Assembly: GCF_000237995.1 (NCBI RefSeq)
Contig: NC_016605.1
Coordinates: forward strand, 186,001-250,000
Length of the DNA stretch: 64,000 bases
Direction: 5' to 3'
DNA from: Pediococcus claussenii ATCC BAA-344
Lineage (GTDB): Bacteria > Bacillota > Bacilli > Lactobacillales > Lactobacillaceae
Shown: positions 54,960-63,435 of the stretch, in pieces
How the letters are laid out: each line of letters starts with the position of its first letter
Position numbering within the stretch: position 1 is the first letter of the stretch
Notes under the pieces: generated by a model
What the model saw: the letters and a program-made list of their open reading frames with translations, nothing else
Databases searched by the model: none
Told to the model about the DNA's origin: nothing
Translations under genes and position numbers: made by a program

Positions 54960-56178
54960 TGAAGTTCGCAAAGATTTTCCGATTTTAGATCAGCAAGTTA
55001 ACGGCGAACGATTGGCATATTTGGATAATGCGGCCACTATGCAGCAATCAAGACCAGTGACGGATGCTGTTTTACATTACTATCAGACCACTCATTCAAA
55101 TGTTCATCGTGGAGTGTATACGTTGTCGAATCAGGCAACGGATATGTATGAGCAGGCTCGTGAAAAAGTAGCTCATTTTATTAACACGGAAAGTAGTGAG
55201 CAAATTGTGTTCACACGATCAACAACCGAGAGCTTGAACCTTGTTGCCCAGGGATTTGGAGACGCAGTCGTTAATCCTGGTGATGAGATTGTGATTTCGG
55301 TAGCAGAGCACCATAGTAACTTGATTCCATGGCAACAGCTTGCTAGTAGAAGATCTGCACATTTAAAATACATCGAATTGAACGAAGACGGTTCTTTTGA
55401 TATGGATAGTGCAACTCGTGTAATTACGAAAAAAACGAAGATTGTTGCGGTAGCCCACGTAGGAAATGTTATTGGTATTCAAAATCCGATAAACAAACTT
55501 GAACAGTTAGCTCATAAAGTTAACGCTTATTTAGTAGTTGATGGTGCACAGGCGGTGAGTCATATGGCTGTTGATGTGCAAGAGTTGAATGCTGATTTTT
55601 ATGCATTTTCGGGTCATAAACTAGGCGCACCAACCGGAATTGGAGTATTATTTGGGAAATCTAATTTACTTGCTAAAATGAATCCAGTCCAATTTGGTGG
55701 TGAAATGATCAGTAAAGTCACGAGAGATGTTGCAACATGGAAAAAAACACCATTAAAGTTTGAAGCTGGCACACCAAATATTAGTGGTGCAATTGGATTA
55801 GGCGTGGCGATCGACTATGTTCAGAAGATGGGATTAAAATCAATTCAAGATTATGAAGAAAAGTTAATGCAACGCATGTTGACAGGAATTGAAGGGATTT
55901 CAGGGGTTACAATTTATGGCCCCCACAATACCAAGAAGAGATTGGGTGTACTGTCTTTCAATATTGATGGTGTCCATCCTCACGATGTGGCAACTGGACT
56001 AGATTTATTGGGAATCGAAGTACGAGCTGGCCATCATTGTGCACAACCGTTGATGCAGGATTTAGGAGTGGCAGCCACTGCACGAGCAAGCATTGCTTTT
56101 TATAATAATATGGCGGACGTTGACCAATTAATCGACGGGGTTAAACAAGTAAAGGAGTTCTTTTTGCATGAGTCTTGA
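54943..56178 (+). CDS. sufS: Cysteine desulfurase SufS
   Basis: A 411-residue PLP enzyme that takes sulfur from cysteine and passes it to SufU. It contains AYLDNAATMQQSRPVTD, AEHHSNLIPWQ, the PLP Lys in FSGHKLGAPTGIG, and the active-site Cys in RAGHHCAQPLM. It starts 17 bases before the sufD stop with GAGGAG upstream. It belongs to the group II desulfurases that need SufU. Confidence 0.96.
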   Translation: MNWKINEVRKDFPILDQQVNGERLAYLDNAATMQQSRPVTDAVLHYYQTTHSNVHRGVYTLSNQATDMYEQAREKVAHFINTESSEQIVFTRSTTESLNLVAQGFGDAVVNPGDEIVISVAEHHSNLIPWQQLASRRSAHLKYIELNEDGSFDMDSATRVITKKTKIVAVAHVGNVIGIQNPINKLEQLAHKVNAYLVVDGAQAVSHMAVDVQELNADFYAFSGHKLGAPTGIGVLFGKSNLLAKMNPVQFGGEMISKVTRDVATWKKTPLKFEAGTPNISGAIGLGVAIDYVQKMGLKSIQDYEEKLMQRMLTGIEGISGVTIYGPHNTKKRLGVLSFNIDGVHPHDVATGLDLLGIEVRAGHHCAQPLMQDLGVAATARASIAFYNNMADVDQLIDGVKQVKEFFLHES

Positions 56179-56617
56179 TCAAATGAATGATTTATACCGG
56201 GAAGTCGTATTAGACCATGCACAGCATCCTCACCATTATGGCCAAATTGGCAAAGACAGTGTTCATTTTCAAATGGAAAATCCAACCTGCGGAGACGTGA
56301 TTGATGTATCAGCAATTATTAAAGATGGAAATGTTGATGAGATTGGATTTACTGGAACTGGGTGTACGATTTCGCAGGCGTCAGCAAGTATGATGACAAC
56401 AGTGTTGACGAATAAATCAGTAAGCGAAGCACGTGATCTTATTTTGAGTTTTTCAGACTTGATCACTGGGAAAGAAATTAACGATAAAAAAGAGGACCAA
56501 CTTGGAGATGCCAGTTTGTTAGCCAGTGTGGCAGAATTTCCGGCAAGAATAAAATGTGCTACCTTAGCCTGGCATGCATTGGACGAGTTATTGCAGAAAG
56601 AGGGAACTTCCAAATGA
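56168..56617 (+). CDS. sufU: SufU zinc-dependent sulfurtransferase
   Basis: A 149-residue protein that accepts sulfur from SufS. Zinc and sulfur ligands are in [10 protein letters not shown] (Cys near 40 and the Asp), [14 protein letters not shown] (Cys near 66) and [13 protein letters not shown] (Cys near 127). The 20-residue insertion typical for SufU compared with IscU is present. It overlaps sufS by 11 bases and its stop overlaps the sufB ATG (ATGA). Confidence 0.95.
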   Translation: MSLDQMNDLYREVVLDHAQHPHHYGQIGKDSVHFQMENPTCGDVIDVSAIIKDGNVDEIGFTGTGCTISQASASMMTTVLTNKSVSEARDLILSFSDLITGKEINDKKEDQLGDASLLASVAEFPARIKCATLAWHALDELLQKEGTSK

Positions 56618-58020
56618 GCGATGTAGAATCAATTGTGCGCGATACAGAAGATTACGATTATGGCTTTCATGATGATGTTACACCTGTCTTCTCGACGGGA
56701 CACGGATTGAGTGAAGAAGTTGTTAGGAAAATTTCGGCTGAAAAACATGAACCGCAATGGATGTTAGATTATCGTTTGCAATCTTATGAAGCGTATAAAA
56801 AGATGCCAATGCCCAATTTTGGCCCTGATTTAAGTGGTTTGGATTTAAAGAATATGCTGTACTATCAAAAAGCGACGGATAAGAAATATCGTGATTGGGA
56901 TGACGTTCCGGAAAAGATTAAAACAACCTTTGATCGTTTAGGAGTCCCAGAAGCTGAGCGAAAGTATCTGGCAGGTTCGTCCGCACAGTATGAATCCGAG
57001 GTGGTCTACCATAATATGCGTGAAACGTTTGAAAAAATGGGCATAATTTTTACGGATACCGATACGGCTTTGCAAGAGTATCCGGAGTTATTTAAGAAGT
57101 GGTTTGGAAAGCTAGTAAAGCCCACTAATAATAAGTTTGCTGCTCTTAACAGTGCTGTTTGGTCGGGAGGAACTTTTATTTATGTGCCAAAGGGTGTCCG
57201 TGCCAAGACTCCAATTCAATCTTATTTTAGAATTAACGCTGAAAATACGGGACAGTTTGAACGAACGCTGATTATTGTCGACGAGGGAGCCAGTGTGGAT
57301 TACGTTGAGGGATGTACGGCTCCAAAGTATGATTCGGATAGCTTACATGCTGCCGTTGTTGAAGTGAATGTCCAAAAAGATGCATATTGCCGTTATACAA
57401 CAATTCAAAACTGGTCAAATAATGTGTATAGTTTGGAAACAAAGCGGGCAGCCGCAGCCGAAAATGCAACGATGGAATGGGTCGATGGTAATATGGGATC
57501 GAAAATCACGATGAAATACCCCTCCGTGTATTTAAATGGTGAGGGTGCGCGTGGAACGATGCTGTCAATTGCCGTCGCAGGACACAACGTTGATCAAGAT
57601 ACAGGGGCACAGATGATTCATAATGCGCCAAATACATCTTCTTCAATTGTCTCGAAGTCGATTGCAAAAGATGGTGGAGCTGTCGATTATCGGGGAAAGG
57701 TTCGTTTTGGAAGAAAGGCGGACGGGTCGTTGGCACATGTCGAGTGTGACACGATTATTATGGACGATAAATCTTCAAGTGATACAATTCCCTATAATGA
57801 AATTTATAATGGTAATGTTGCAATGGAGCATGAGGCCAAGGTATCTAAGATTTCTGAGGAACAACTCTACTATTTGATGAGTCGTGGTATTTCTGAAAAA
57901 AAGGCAACGGAAATGATTGTAATGGGATTTGTGGAGCCCTTTACCAAGGAATTACCGATGGAGTACGCGGTTGAATTGAATCGTTTGATTAGTTTTGAAA
58001 TGGAAGGATCGATTGGATAA
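56614..58020 (+). CDS. sufB: Fe-S cluster assembly protein SufB
   Basis: A 468-residue scaffold protein of the SufBCD complex. It has typical blocks: [33 protein letters not shown] with the cluster-related Cys, [13 protein letters not shown], and at the end [24 protein letters not shown] 56614 overlaps the sufU stop; an in-frame start at 56554 lies deep in sufU and is not likely. Confidence 0.96.
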   Translation: MSDVESIVRDTEDYDYGFHDDVTPVFSTGHGLSEEVVRKISAEKHEPQWMLDYRLQSYEAYKKMPMPNFGPDLSGLDLKNMLYYQKATDKKYRDWDDVPEKIKTTFDRLGVPEAERKYLAGSSAQYESEVVYHNMRETFEKMGIIFTDTDTALQEYPELFKKWFGKLVKPTNNKFAALNSAVWSGGTFIYVPKGVRAKTPIQSYFRINAENTGQFERTLIIVDEGASVDYVEGCTAPKYDSDSLHAAVVEVNVQKDAYCRYTTIQNWSNNVYSLETKRAAAAENATMEWVDGNMGSKITMKYPSVYLNGEGARGTMLSIAVAGHNVDQDTGAQMIHNAPNTSSSIVSKSIAKDGGAVDYRGKVRFGRKADGSLAHVECDTIIMDDKSSSDTIPYNEIYNGNVAMEHEAKVSKISEEQLYYLMSRGISEKKATEMIVMGFVEPFTKELPMEYAVELNRLISFEMEGSIG

Positions 58021-58331
58021 TGGCGGAAGCAACTTTTAAAGAACAGGCATATGAAGCATTAAGCCACGTGATTGACCCAGAGCTGGATGTGGATTTGGTT
58101 AGTATGGGCCTGATTTACGATGCTAAGTTGACTGACGAAGGGGTGGCAGAAATCACAATGACATTAACAATTGTGGGATGCCCTTTAACGGAATGGTTGG
58201 CGGATGCGATCCAAAAAGAAATCCAGAAAATAAAAGGGATAAAAGAAATCGAGATTGAAATCGTGTGGGAACCAGCCTGGTCAGAAGAAATGATGACAAG
58301 GGAAGCAAGGGTGCAATTGGGAATATATTAG
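58020..58331 (+). CDS. SufT/MIP18-like Fe-S assembly factor (DUF59)
   Basis: A 103-residue protein of the DUF59/MIP18 family, associated with cluster maturation in many bacteria. It contains VIDPELDVDLVSMGLIYDA (about 18-36) and LTIVGCPLTEWLADAI with the conserved Cys, ending VQLGIY. The ATG overlaps the sufB stop (TAATG). The stop TAG is shared with the first bases of the following repeat. Confidence 0.9.
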   Translation: MAEATFKEQAYEALSHVIDPELDVDLVSMGLIYDAKLTDEGVAEITMTLTIVGCPLTEWLADAIQKEIQKIKGIKEIEIEIVWEPAWSEEMMTREARVQLGIY

Positions 58332-58547
58332 AGAGAGCGAAGCAAGCCGTTTAGCTTCTGAGGAATAACTGGAAACGTCGGATTGACGAACTTGTTCGTC
58401 GAGCAGAGGTTTCAGGTTATCCGCAGGAAGCTGGTACTAGCTCGTCAAGAAATGAAGCTTTGTTGCACAAAGCAGGATACTCATACGCGGACCATTCCAA
58501 TGGGCGAACTACGCCTCATTGGAACTGGTCTGTGTAAGCTCATTTTA
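58330..58547 (+). repeat. Nested-hairpin repeat, copy F (two-module)
   Basis: Module 1 (58330-58437) pairs AGCTTC/GAAGCT, ATAAC/GTTAT and GACGAAC/GTTCGTC. Module 2 (58438-58547) has CTTTGTTGCACAAAG and a long stem GACCA-TTCCAATG-GGCG with CGCC-TCATTGGAA-CTGGTC. The element starts inside the stop codon of the SufT-like gene. No terminator with a T-run follows, so the suf transcript may run into the hydrolase gene. Confidence 0.8.
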
Positions 58548-58600
58548 ACTATAAAAATTGCATAGCTCTATATCGAATACAACAAAAAGAAGGTAAAAAA

Positions 58601-59386
58601 TTGTTTTTCAAAACATCTGATCGCATCAAAATAGCTTATGATGACCAAGGAACCGGGCAACCAATTATCCTCCTAGCAGGAATCGGAAGCAGTCGTCACG
58701 TTTGGGATTTTCAAGTTAATTATCTAGTAGAACAAGGCTATCGGGTTATTAATATTGATGCACGAAACCAAGGAGAATCACAACATACTTCAAAAGGACT
58801 TAGAATCACGCGTCATGCAATTGATGTTTACGAGTTATTACAAGAACTAAAAGTTGAAAAACCAATCATGATTGGAAATTCTATGGGCGCCGCTACTTTT
58901 TGGGCGTATATATCATTGTATGGGGATAAAAATATCAAGGCTTTAATTGATGTTGATCAAAGTCCTAAAATGATTAACGATTCAACATGGTCTTTTGGAT
59001 TTAAACAATTAAACTGGGAGAACTTTCCCGATGACCTATTACAACCTTTTGGAAGGGCAACGCATAAAAGAATAGATGACCAGCTACGAACAGTTATTAA
59101 AACTGTGGGTAGTGATCATCCATATGATGCGGAAATTAATTATCCGTTTTTACGCGACCATGCTTTTCAAGATTGGCGCGATATTATTCGTCAGCTACGG
59201 ATTCCCTTTTTAGTGGTAGCTGGAAGTAATTCGCCATTCTTTAATCCAGAATTTGCAAAGGTTACTGCTCAAATGGCACCCGCTGGGGAATACACCATGG
59301 TTGAAGATTGTGGACACATCGTGATGGCCGAACAATCTGTTTTATTTAATCAAACGGTGCAAGATTTTATTCAAAAAATTAATTAA
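58601..59386 (+). CDS. Alpha/beta-hydrolase
   Basis: A 261-residue esterase- or lipase-like enzyme. It contains the oxyanion region LLAGIGSSRHVWDFQ, nucleophile elbow GNSMGAATFWAY with Ser near residue 94, an Asp region VVAGSNSPFFNPEF, and catalytic His in VEDCGHIVMAEQ. It starts with TTG at 58601 after AAGAAGGT. It overlaps the convergent SorC gene by four bases. Substrate unknown. Confidence 0.88.
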   Translation: MFFKTSDRIKIAYDDQGTGQPIILLAGIGSSRHVWDFQVNYLVEQGYRVINIDARNQGESQHTSKGLRITRHAIDVYELLQELKVEKPIMIGNSMGAATFWAYISLYGDKNIKALIDVDQSPKMINDSTWSFGFKQLNWENFPDDLLQPFGRATHKRIDDQLRTVIKTVGSDHPYDAEINYPFLRDHAFQDWRDIIRQLRIPFLVVAGSNSPFFNPEFAKVTAQMAPAGEYTMVEDCGHIVMAEQSVLFNQTVQDFIQKIN

Positions 59387-60333
59387 GATTCTTTATTTGC
59401 TGATAAAATGCGGTGTGCTATGCTTTCATCTAACACGATGTCAGTTAACATGTTTCCACGGAGTGCGCCTAAGGCTGCGTCTGTTTTAAAGCGACTTTTT
59501 AAAACTCCGAAACGACGGGGTGTTTTAAGAATATCTGATAAAGGAACACCAAACGTAGTGTCTTCGGTTGGAATCAGAAAGTTTCCCTTGATATCATATG
59601 GGCGACCAAATAGCATGCCGGCGACTTCACTAGGTTTTACACCAGGAAAGATTTGTTCTCTTGAATTTTTCCATGCCTCAATTGAATTAACAGAGGCTAG
59701 GGTTCCTAATCCACAAAAAATTAAATCCATGTTTGTAGCAGCGTGAAGAGCGGCAGAAAGTGCAGGCTCTTTTTTTAATCCCTCACGAACGGATTTATTG
59801 ACGACATAAAGAGGAGCGGGAATTGTTAAATAGTTAGCTCCCAGTTTGTTAGCCGCATGTTCAACCATACGAGTTGAGCCAGCTAGCGAATTGTACTTCA
59901 TGTTTTCTCCCATATACTGGGTAAAAGTTATGTCAGGTTTGGCATCGGTGTGAAAATGGTCAATCAGATTAAACATAGTACCACCCCAAGAGATGCCAAC
60001 AATTTTAGAGTGAATAACTAAAGCTTGAATCTGTTGAGCAGCGTAGGTAATGATGTTAGATCCGTCATTGGTGGGATTATCCTGATTTTTTAAAATATAA
60101 ACGTGGTCAATGTTAAACAATTCTGAAAATTGAGCTTCTAATTGAAAGTTACGAGAAACAGGTGAGTTGATCTGAATTGTGACAATTCCTTCTTCAAGAG
60201 CCTGTTCCAAATACTTACTAATAAGATAGCGACTCACACCATATTTTTCGGTCAGTTCGCCAATTGTTATTTTTGATAAATAGTAATCTTGAGCAATCTG
60301 GGCGAGTTGCTCGGCGTTTGTTAAGTTATCCAT
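59383..60333 (-). CDS. SorC/DeoR-type sugar-binding transcriptional regulator
   Basis: A 316-residue regulator: an N-terminal HTH (about 14-45, YYLSKITIGELTEKYGVSRY) and a C-terminal SorC-type phosphosugar-binding domain (about 60-312) with ISWGGTMFNLIDHF. Such proteins respond to phosphorylated sugars. No sugar gene is adjacent, so its target is not in sight; it is an orphan here. The start has GGAGGAAG upstream on the minus strand. Confidence 0.87.
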   Translation of the reverse strand: MDNLTNAEQLAQIAQDYYLSKITIGELTEKYGVSRYLISKYLEQALEEGIVTIQINSPVSRNFQLEAQFSELFNIDHVYILKNQDNPTNDGSNIITYAAQQIQALVIHSKIVGISWGGTMFNLIDHFHTDAKPDITFTQYMGENMKYNSLAGSTRMVEHAANKLGANYLTIPAPLYVVNKSVREGLKKEPALSAALHAATNMDLIFCGLGTLASVNSIEAWKNSREQIFPGVKPSEVAGMLFGRPYDIKGNFLIPTEDTTFGVPLSDILKTPRRFGVLKSRFKTDAALGALRGNMLTDIVLDESIAHRILSANKES

Positions 60334-60526
60334 AGGCTTCCTCCGCGATGTTGATTCTATCCTAATTATATCACTGGATACGATGGGGAATAATAGTGTG
60401 AAACTAAATTGATGAATGTTAACCGTATTAAAAATAAACCGTTTAAACCTTTTAAATTATTAATTATTATTGATACATAATTTATTTATAATATTCTTTT
60501 GCGTTTCTTAGTGCTAAGATTAAAAC
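60334..60526. other. AT-rich region between sorC and decayed gene
   Basis: About 190 bp of very AT-rich DNA with a possible -10 TATAAT at 60487-60492 pointing right. I see no structured element or further gene here. Confidence 0.4.
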
Positions 60527-60982
60527 ATGACAAAAAATAATAATACCAAAATAAAAACCTTAATATTAAGTTTTATGCTGTCAATATTATTTACCGGAGG
60601 AATGTTTGCTCATGCAGATGAGCTGAATAAATCTGCCAGCAGTCCTGGTGCATTTCTTGAGGAAATTAAGATTCTCGTCTAAATATCCATAATCGACCAA
60701 CTTCTAAACTTGATGTACTACGTAACAATGTCAAAAATATTGTTTGTTTCAACCTCTGATTCTGGAATTGCTTTAATATCTATGAGTTATTCAAAAATCG
60801 AAAAAAGTAGCACATTTGGTTATAAAAAAGTAAGTAAGGGAATTAAACAGCTAAATCGAATAATTAGACGTAGTTATAAAAGTATATTTGTCTAAGTTAT
60901 AGAAGAGTTTACAGTCCTGTATAGACGAGCTGTACGACAAGCCTTACATCGAATTGGAAGGTTCTTTAGACATTGGTTTTAA
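60527..60982 (+). pseudogene. Remnant of a secreted basic protein gene
   Basis: ATG 60527 opens a 51-codon frame with a clear signal peptide (a KIKTLILSFMLSILF core and a cleavage region FAHADE). After the stop at 60680 another phase continues (from about 60670) as DSRLNIHNRPTSKLDVLRNN, and a third from 60710 to 60893 as SKIEKSSTFGYKKVSKGIKQ. Past an in-frame TAA, the latter runs on as VLYRRAVRQALHRIGRFF to 60982. This looks like one gene broken by two frameshifts and a stop, but I cannot name the family. Separate small peptides are an alternative. Confidence 0.4.
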
Positions 60983-61000
60983 AAATAGATGAGGTTATAA

Positions 61001-61522
61001 ATGAAAAGAAGATTAATTTGGACAGTACTAGTTATGGTAACAATACTCATCGGACTAGGAATCGGAGTATGGCGGAATTTGGATAATAACGCGTATTATT
61101 ATGCGACACATATGCCATATCGGAAAGATTATTATCCGGTGTTTAGGGTAGTCGCTGTAAAACCGTTACCACAGAGTGTGAATAAGGTTTATCCCAGTAA
61201 TATTAATTATGCAATTAAAAATGACAACGTTGATGGACTGAATGGTGCAATTAACATTGATAATGTATATAAAAAGGGTGATTATTGGTCTGTTGACAGT
61301 GATAGCTTGTACTATAGTTTGAAATTTGATTCAACTTCGTTAAAGGGCATGACCGCTGAATTTACGTCCAAAATGAGATTATATGATCGTGAGGGAAATG
61401 GTATGAAATATGATCGGTCAAAAATGGATAACAAACTAAAGGACATCACACAAAGAATCAAGAAGGCTGTAAAAAAGCCTAAAGTTAATCTCCAATTTTT
61501 ATACAACTGGATTTATATGTAA
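61001..61522 (+). CDS. Unknown membrane-anchored protein, 173 aa (tandem copy 1)
   Basis: A short basic start and one membrane helix (about 5-23), then an extracytoplasmic domain. Features: the block AYYYATHMPYRKDYYP (about 31-46), SKMRLYDREGNGMKYDR (near 122-138) and a basic helical end with KKAVKKPKVNLQFLYNW. It is followed 30 bases later by a related gene that is frameshifted. Family not recognised; a YxeA/DUF1093-like protein is possible by size, but I see no decisive motif. Confidence 0.7.
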   Translation: MKRRLIWTVLVMVTILIGLGIGVWRNLDNNAYYYATHMPYRKDYYPVFRVVAVKPLPQSVNKVYPSNINYAIKNDNVDGLNGAINIDNVYKKGDYWSVDSDSLYYSLKFDSTSLKGMTAEFTSKMRLYDREGNGMKYDRSKMDNKLKDITQRIKKAVKKPKVNLQFLYNWIYM

Positions 61523-61552
61523 TCAAACTGGTTAAAATATGAGAGAAGTTAA

Positions 61553-62048
61553 ATGATAAGAAAAATAATATGGTTTTTAATATTCTTTGGAATGATATTT
61601 TTAGGAATCGGAACAGGAATATGGCGAAACTTAAATAATAGTGCCTACTACTATGCAACACACATGCCATATCGAAAAGATTACTATCCGGTGGCAAGAG
61701 TAATTAGCTTTGAGCCATTACCTAAAGCAGTTAACAAAATATATTTTAGTAACCTCAATGAGGCGGTTAAAGAGGATAGGTCGATAGCAAAGAGCGGTGC
61801 CATTATAAATGAAAATATGTATGAAAAAGGTGATACATGGATTGTTGATAACGGAGGTATCACTTATGATAGAGGGGATTCAGCTGGTATGATGGTGTAC
61901 CTTTCCTCGAAAATGAAGCTATACGATCGTGAAGGAATGGATATGAAATATGACCGATAGGTTAAAAGACATTACACAAAGAATCAAGAAAGCCGTGAAA
62001 AAGCCCAGAGTTAACCTCCAGTTTATATACAATTGGATTTTTATGTAA
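61553..62048 (+). pseudogene. Tandem copy 2 of the unknown membrane protein, frameshifted
   Basis: The first frame (61553-61960, 135 codons) matches copy 1 throughout: YYYATHMPYRKDYYPVARV, SSKMKLYDREGMDMKYDR. It then stops. The C-terminal part continues in another phase (61950-62048) as DRLKDITQRIKKAVKKP and VNLQFIYNWIFM. Compared with copy 1, a few codons (SKMDNK) and the frame are lost at about 61955. The truncated form may still be made. Confidence 0.75.
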
Positions 62049-62065
62049 AAAACGGTACTTCCTTT

Positions 62066-62126
62066 AAAACTAGGATTAATGCCAGGATTGATGTGATTTA
62101 ATCCTGACATTAATCTTAGTTTTTTT
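62066..62126 (+). terminator. Terminator after the duplicated gene
   Basis: Stem AAAACTAGGATTAATG/CATTAATCTTAGTTTT (one G-U pair) with inner CAGGATT/AATCCTG and a T-run. Confidence 0.85.
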
Positions 62127-62189
62127 GTACCACATAATCTAGTTTATGGGCAGATTTATTTTTATATTTTTAAAAAAACATACAAAAAT

Positions 62190-62236
62190 TTGCAAAATTT
62201 TAAAAAGAGAGTACTATTTAGTTGACAACGTTTACA
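62190..62236 (+). promoter_or_regulatory. Malic enzyme promoter with cre site
   Basis: -35 TTGCAA (62190-62195), 16-bp spacer, -10 TACTAT (62212-62217). Immediately downstream, TGACAACGTTTACA (62223-62236) matches the cre consensus TGWAARCGNTTWCA with one mismatch. CcpA bound here would block transcription. It lies just ahead of the ribosome binding site GGGAGGA. Confidence 0.7.
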
Positions 62237-62257
62237 GTAACTATGGGAGGAATGTCT

Positions 62258-63403
62258 ATGGATCAGGATAATGAAGTTTTTGAACTGCATAAAAAGCATA
62301 CTGGGGTCTTAAGTATTGAACCAGAAATGCAAGTTAGTAATAAAAAGGAATTAGGCGAAGCTTATACACCTGGAGTTGCGGGAATTGCCAAAGATATTGA
62401 AGCGCATGCGGAGTTAAAAGATGAATTAACTCTAAGCGGGAAGCTTGTCGCGGTAGTAACGGATGGTTCAGCAGTTTTGGGTCTTGGAAATATTGGACCA
62501 GCTGGTGGACTCCCAATTGTTGAGGGAAAGTCACTTCTATATAAGGAATTATCAGGGGTAGATGCCCTTCCAATGGCAGTTGATCAAGTTGAAACAGATG
62601 AATTTGTGAGAACCATTAAAAATATTTCAACATCATTTGCAGGGATTCATTTGGAAGATATTGCCGCACCAAGATGCTTTGAAATCGAAGACAAATTGAG
62701 TGCCAGTCTTGATATTCCGGTGTATCACGATGACCAAGAAGGAACGGCAATTGTCGTTTTGGCGGGACTACTCAATGCAGCAAAAGTTGTTGGTAAAGAT
62801 GTTAAAGATTTAAAAATTGTTATGAATGGATTGGGCGCATCAGGAGTGGCAACGGCAAAATTACTTTATGATTTTGGAATTCATAATTTAACCTTAGTCG
62901 ATATTCATGGCGTTATTCGAAGCGATTCAAGTGAATATAATTCATATCAAAAAGAATTAGCACAAAAAATAGGGTTGAATGTCAAAGGACAAAGCCTTGA
63001 TGATGTGATTGACGGTCAGGATGTCTTCGTTGGACTTTCAGACGCCAACGTTTTGTCTGGCGAACAGGTTAAGAGAATGGCAGACGATCCAATTATTTTT
63101 GCCCTAGCTAACCCCCTCCCAGAAATTGATCCAAAGGTGGCAGCAGATGCTGGTGCAAAAGTGATTGCAACAGGTTCAAGCCAATATCCAAACCAGGTTA
63201 ATAATATTTTGGCATTTCCGGGATTGTTCAGAGGACTACTTAAGAGTGGTATTAAGAAGGTTGATTTTAGTTTAGAAATAATCGTTGCAAATGCTTTGGC
63301 AGGAATGATTACAAAACCAACAGCAGAAAAGATTATTCCAGGAGTTTTTGATTCAGGGGTCGCAGATACAGTTACCAGTGCAATTATTAATAGTACAAAA
63401 TAA
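62258..63403 (+). CDS. maeE: NAD-dependent malic enzyme
   Basis: A 381-residue enzyme converting malate to pyruvate and CO2 with NAD+. It contains GEAYTPGVAGIAKDIE, IVEGKSLLYKELSGVDALP with the catalytic Lys, HLEDIAAPRCFEIED with metal ligands, and the NAD fold VMNGLGASGVATAKLL. It is the short bacterial type, so malolactic enzyme (about 540 residues) is excluded. ATG 62258 is 6 nt after GGGAGGA; earlier in-frame starts at 62222 or 62252 conflict with that site. A permease gene follows after 32 bp. Confidence 0.93.
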   Translation: MDQDNEVFELHKKHTGVLSIEPEMQVSNKKELGEAYTPGVAGIAKDIEAHAELKDELTLSGKLVAVVTDGSAVLGLGNIGPAGGLPIVEGKSLLYKELSGVDALPMAVDQVETDEFVRTIKNISTSFAGIHLEDIAAPRCFEIEDKLSASLDIPVYHDDQEGTAIVVLAGLLNAAKVVGKDVKDLKIVMNGLGASGVATAKLLYDFGIHNLTLVDIHGVIRSDSSEYNSYQKELAQKIGLNVKGQSLDDVIDGQDVFVGLSDANVLSGEQVKRMADDPIIFALANPLPEIDPKVAADAGAKVIATGSSQYPNQVNNILAFPGLFRGLLKSGIKKVDFSLEIIVANALAGMITKPTAEKIIPGVFDSGVADTVTSAIINSTK

Positions 63404-63435
63404 AATATTTTAAGCTTCACCTAGGAGGAATTATC

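Noticed and set aside
62222-63403. Malolactic enzyme
   Set aside because: The protein has 381 residues and the short malic-enzyme motifs; malolactic enzymes are about 540 residues with a different N-terminal domain.
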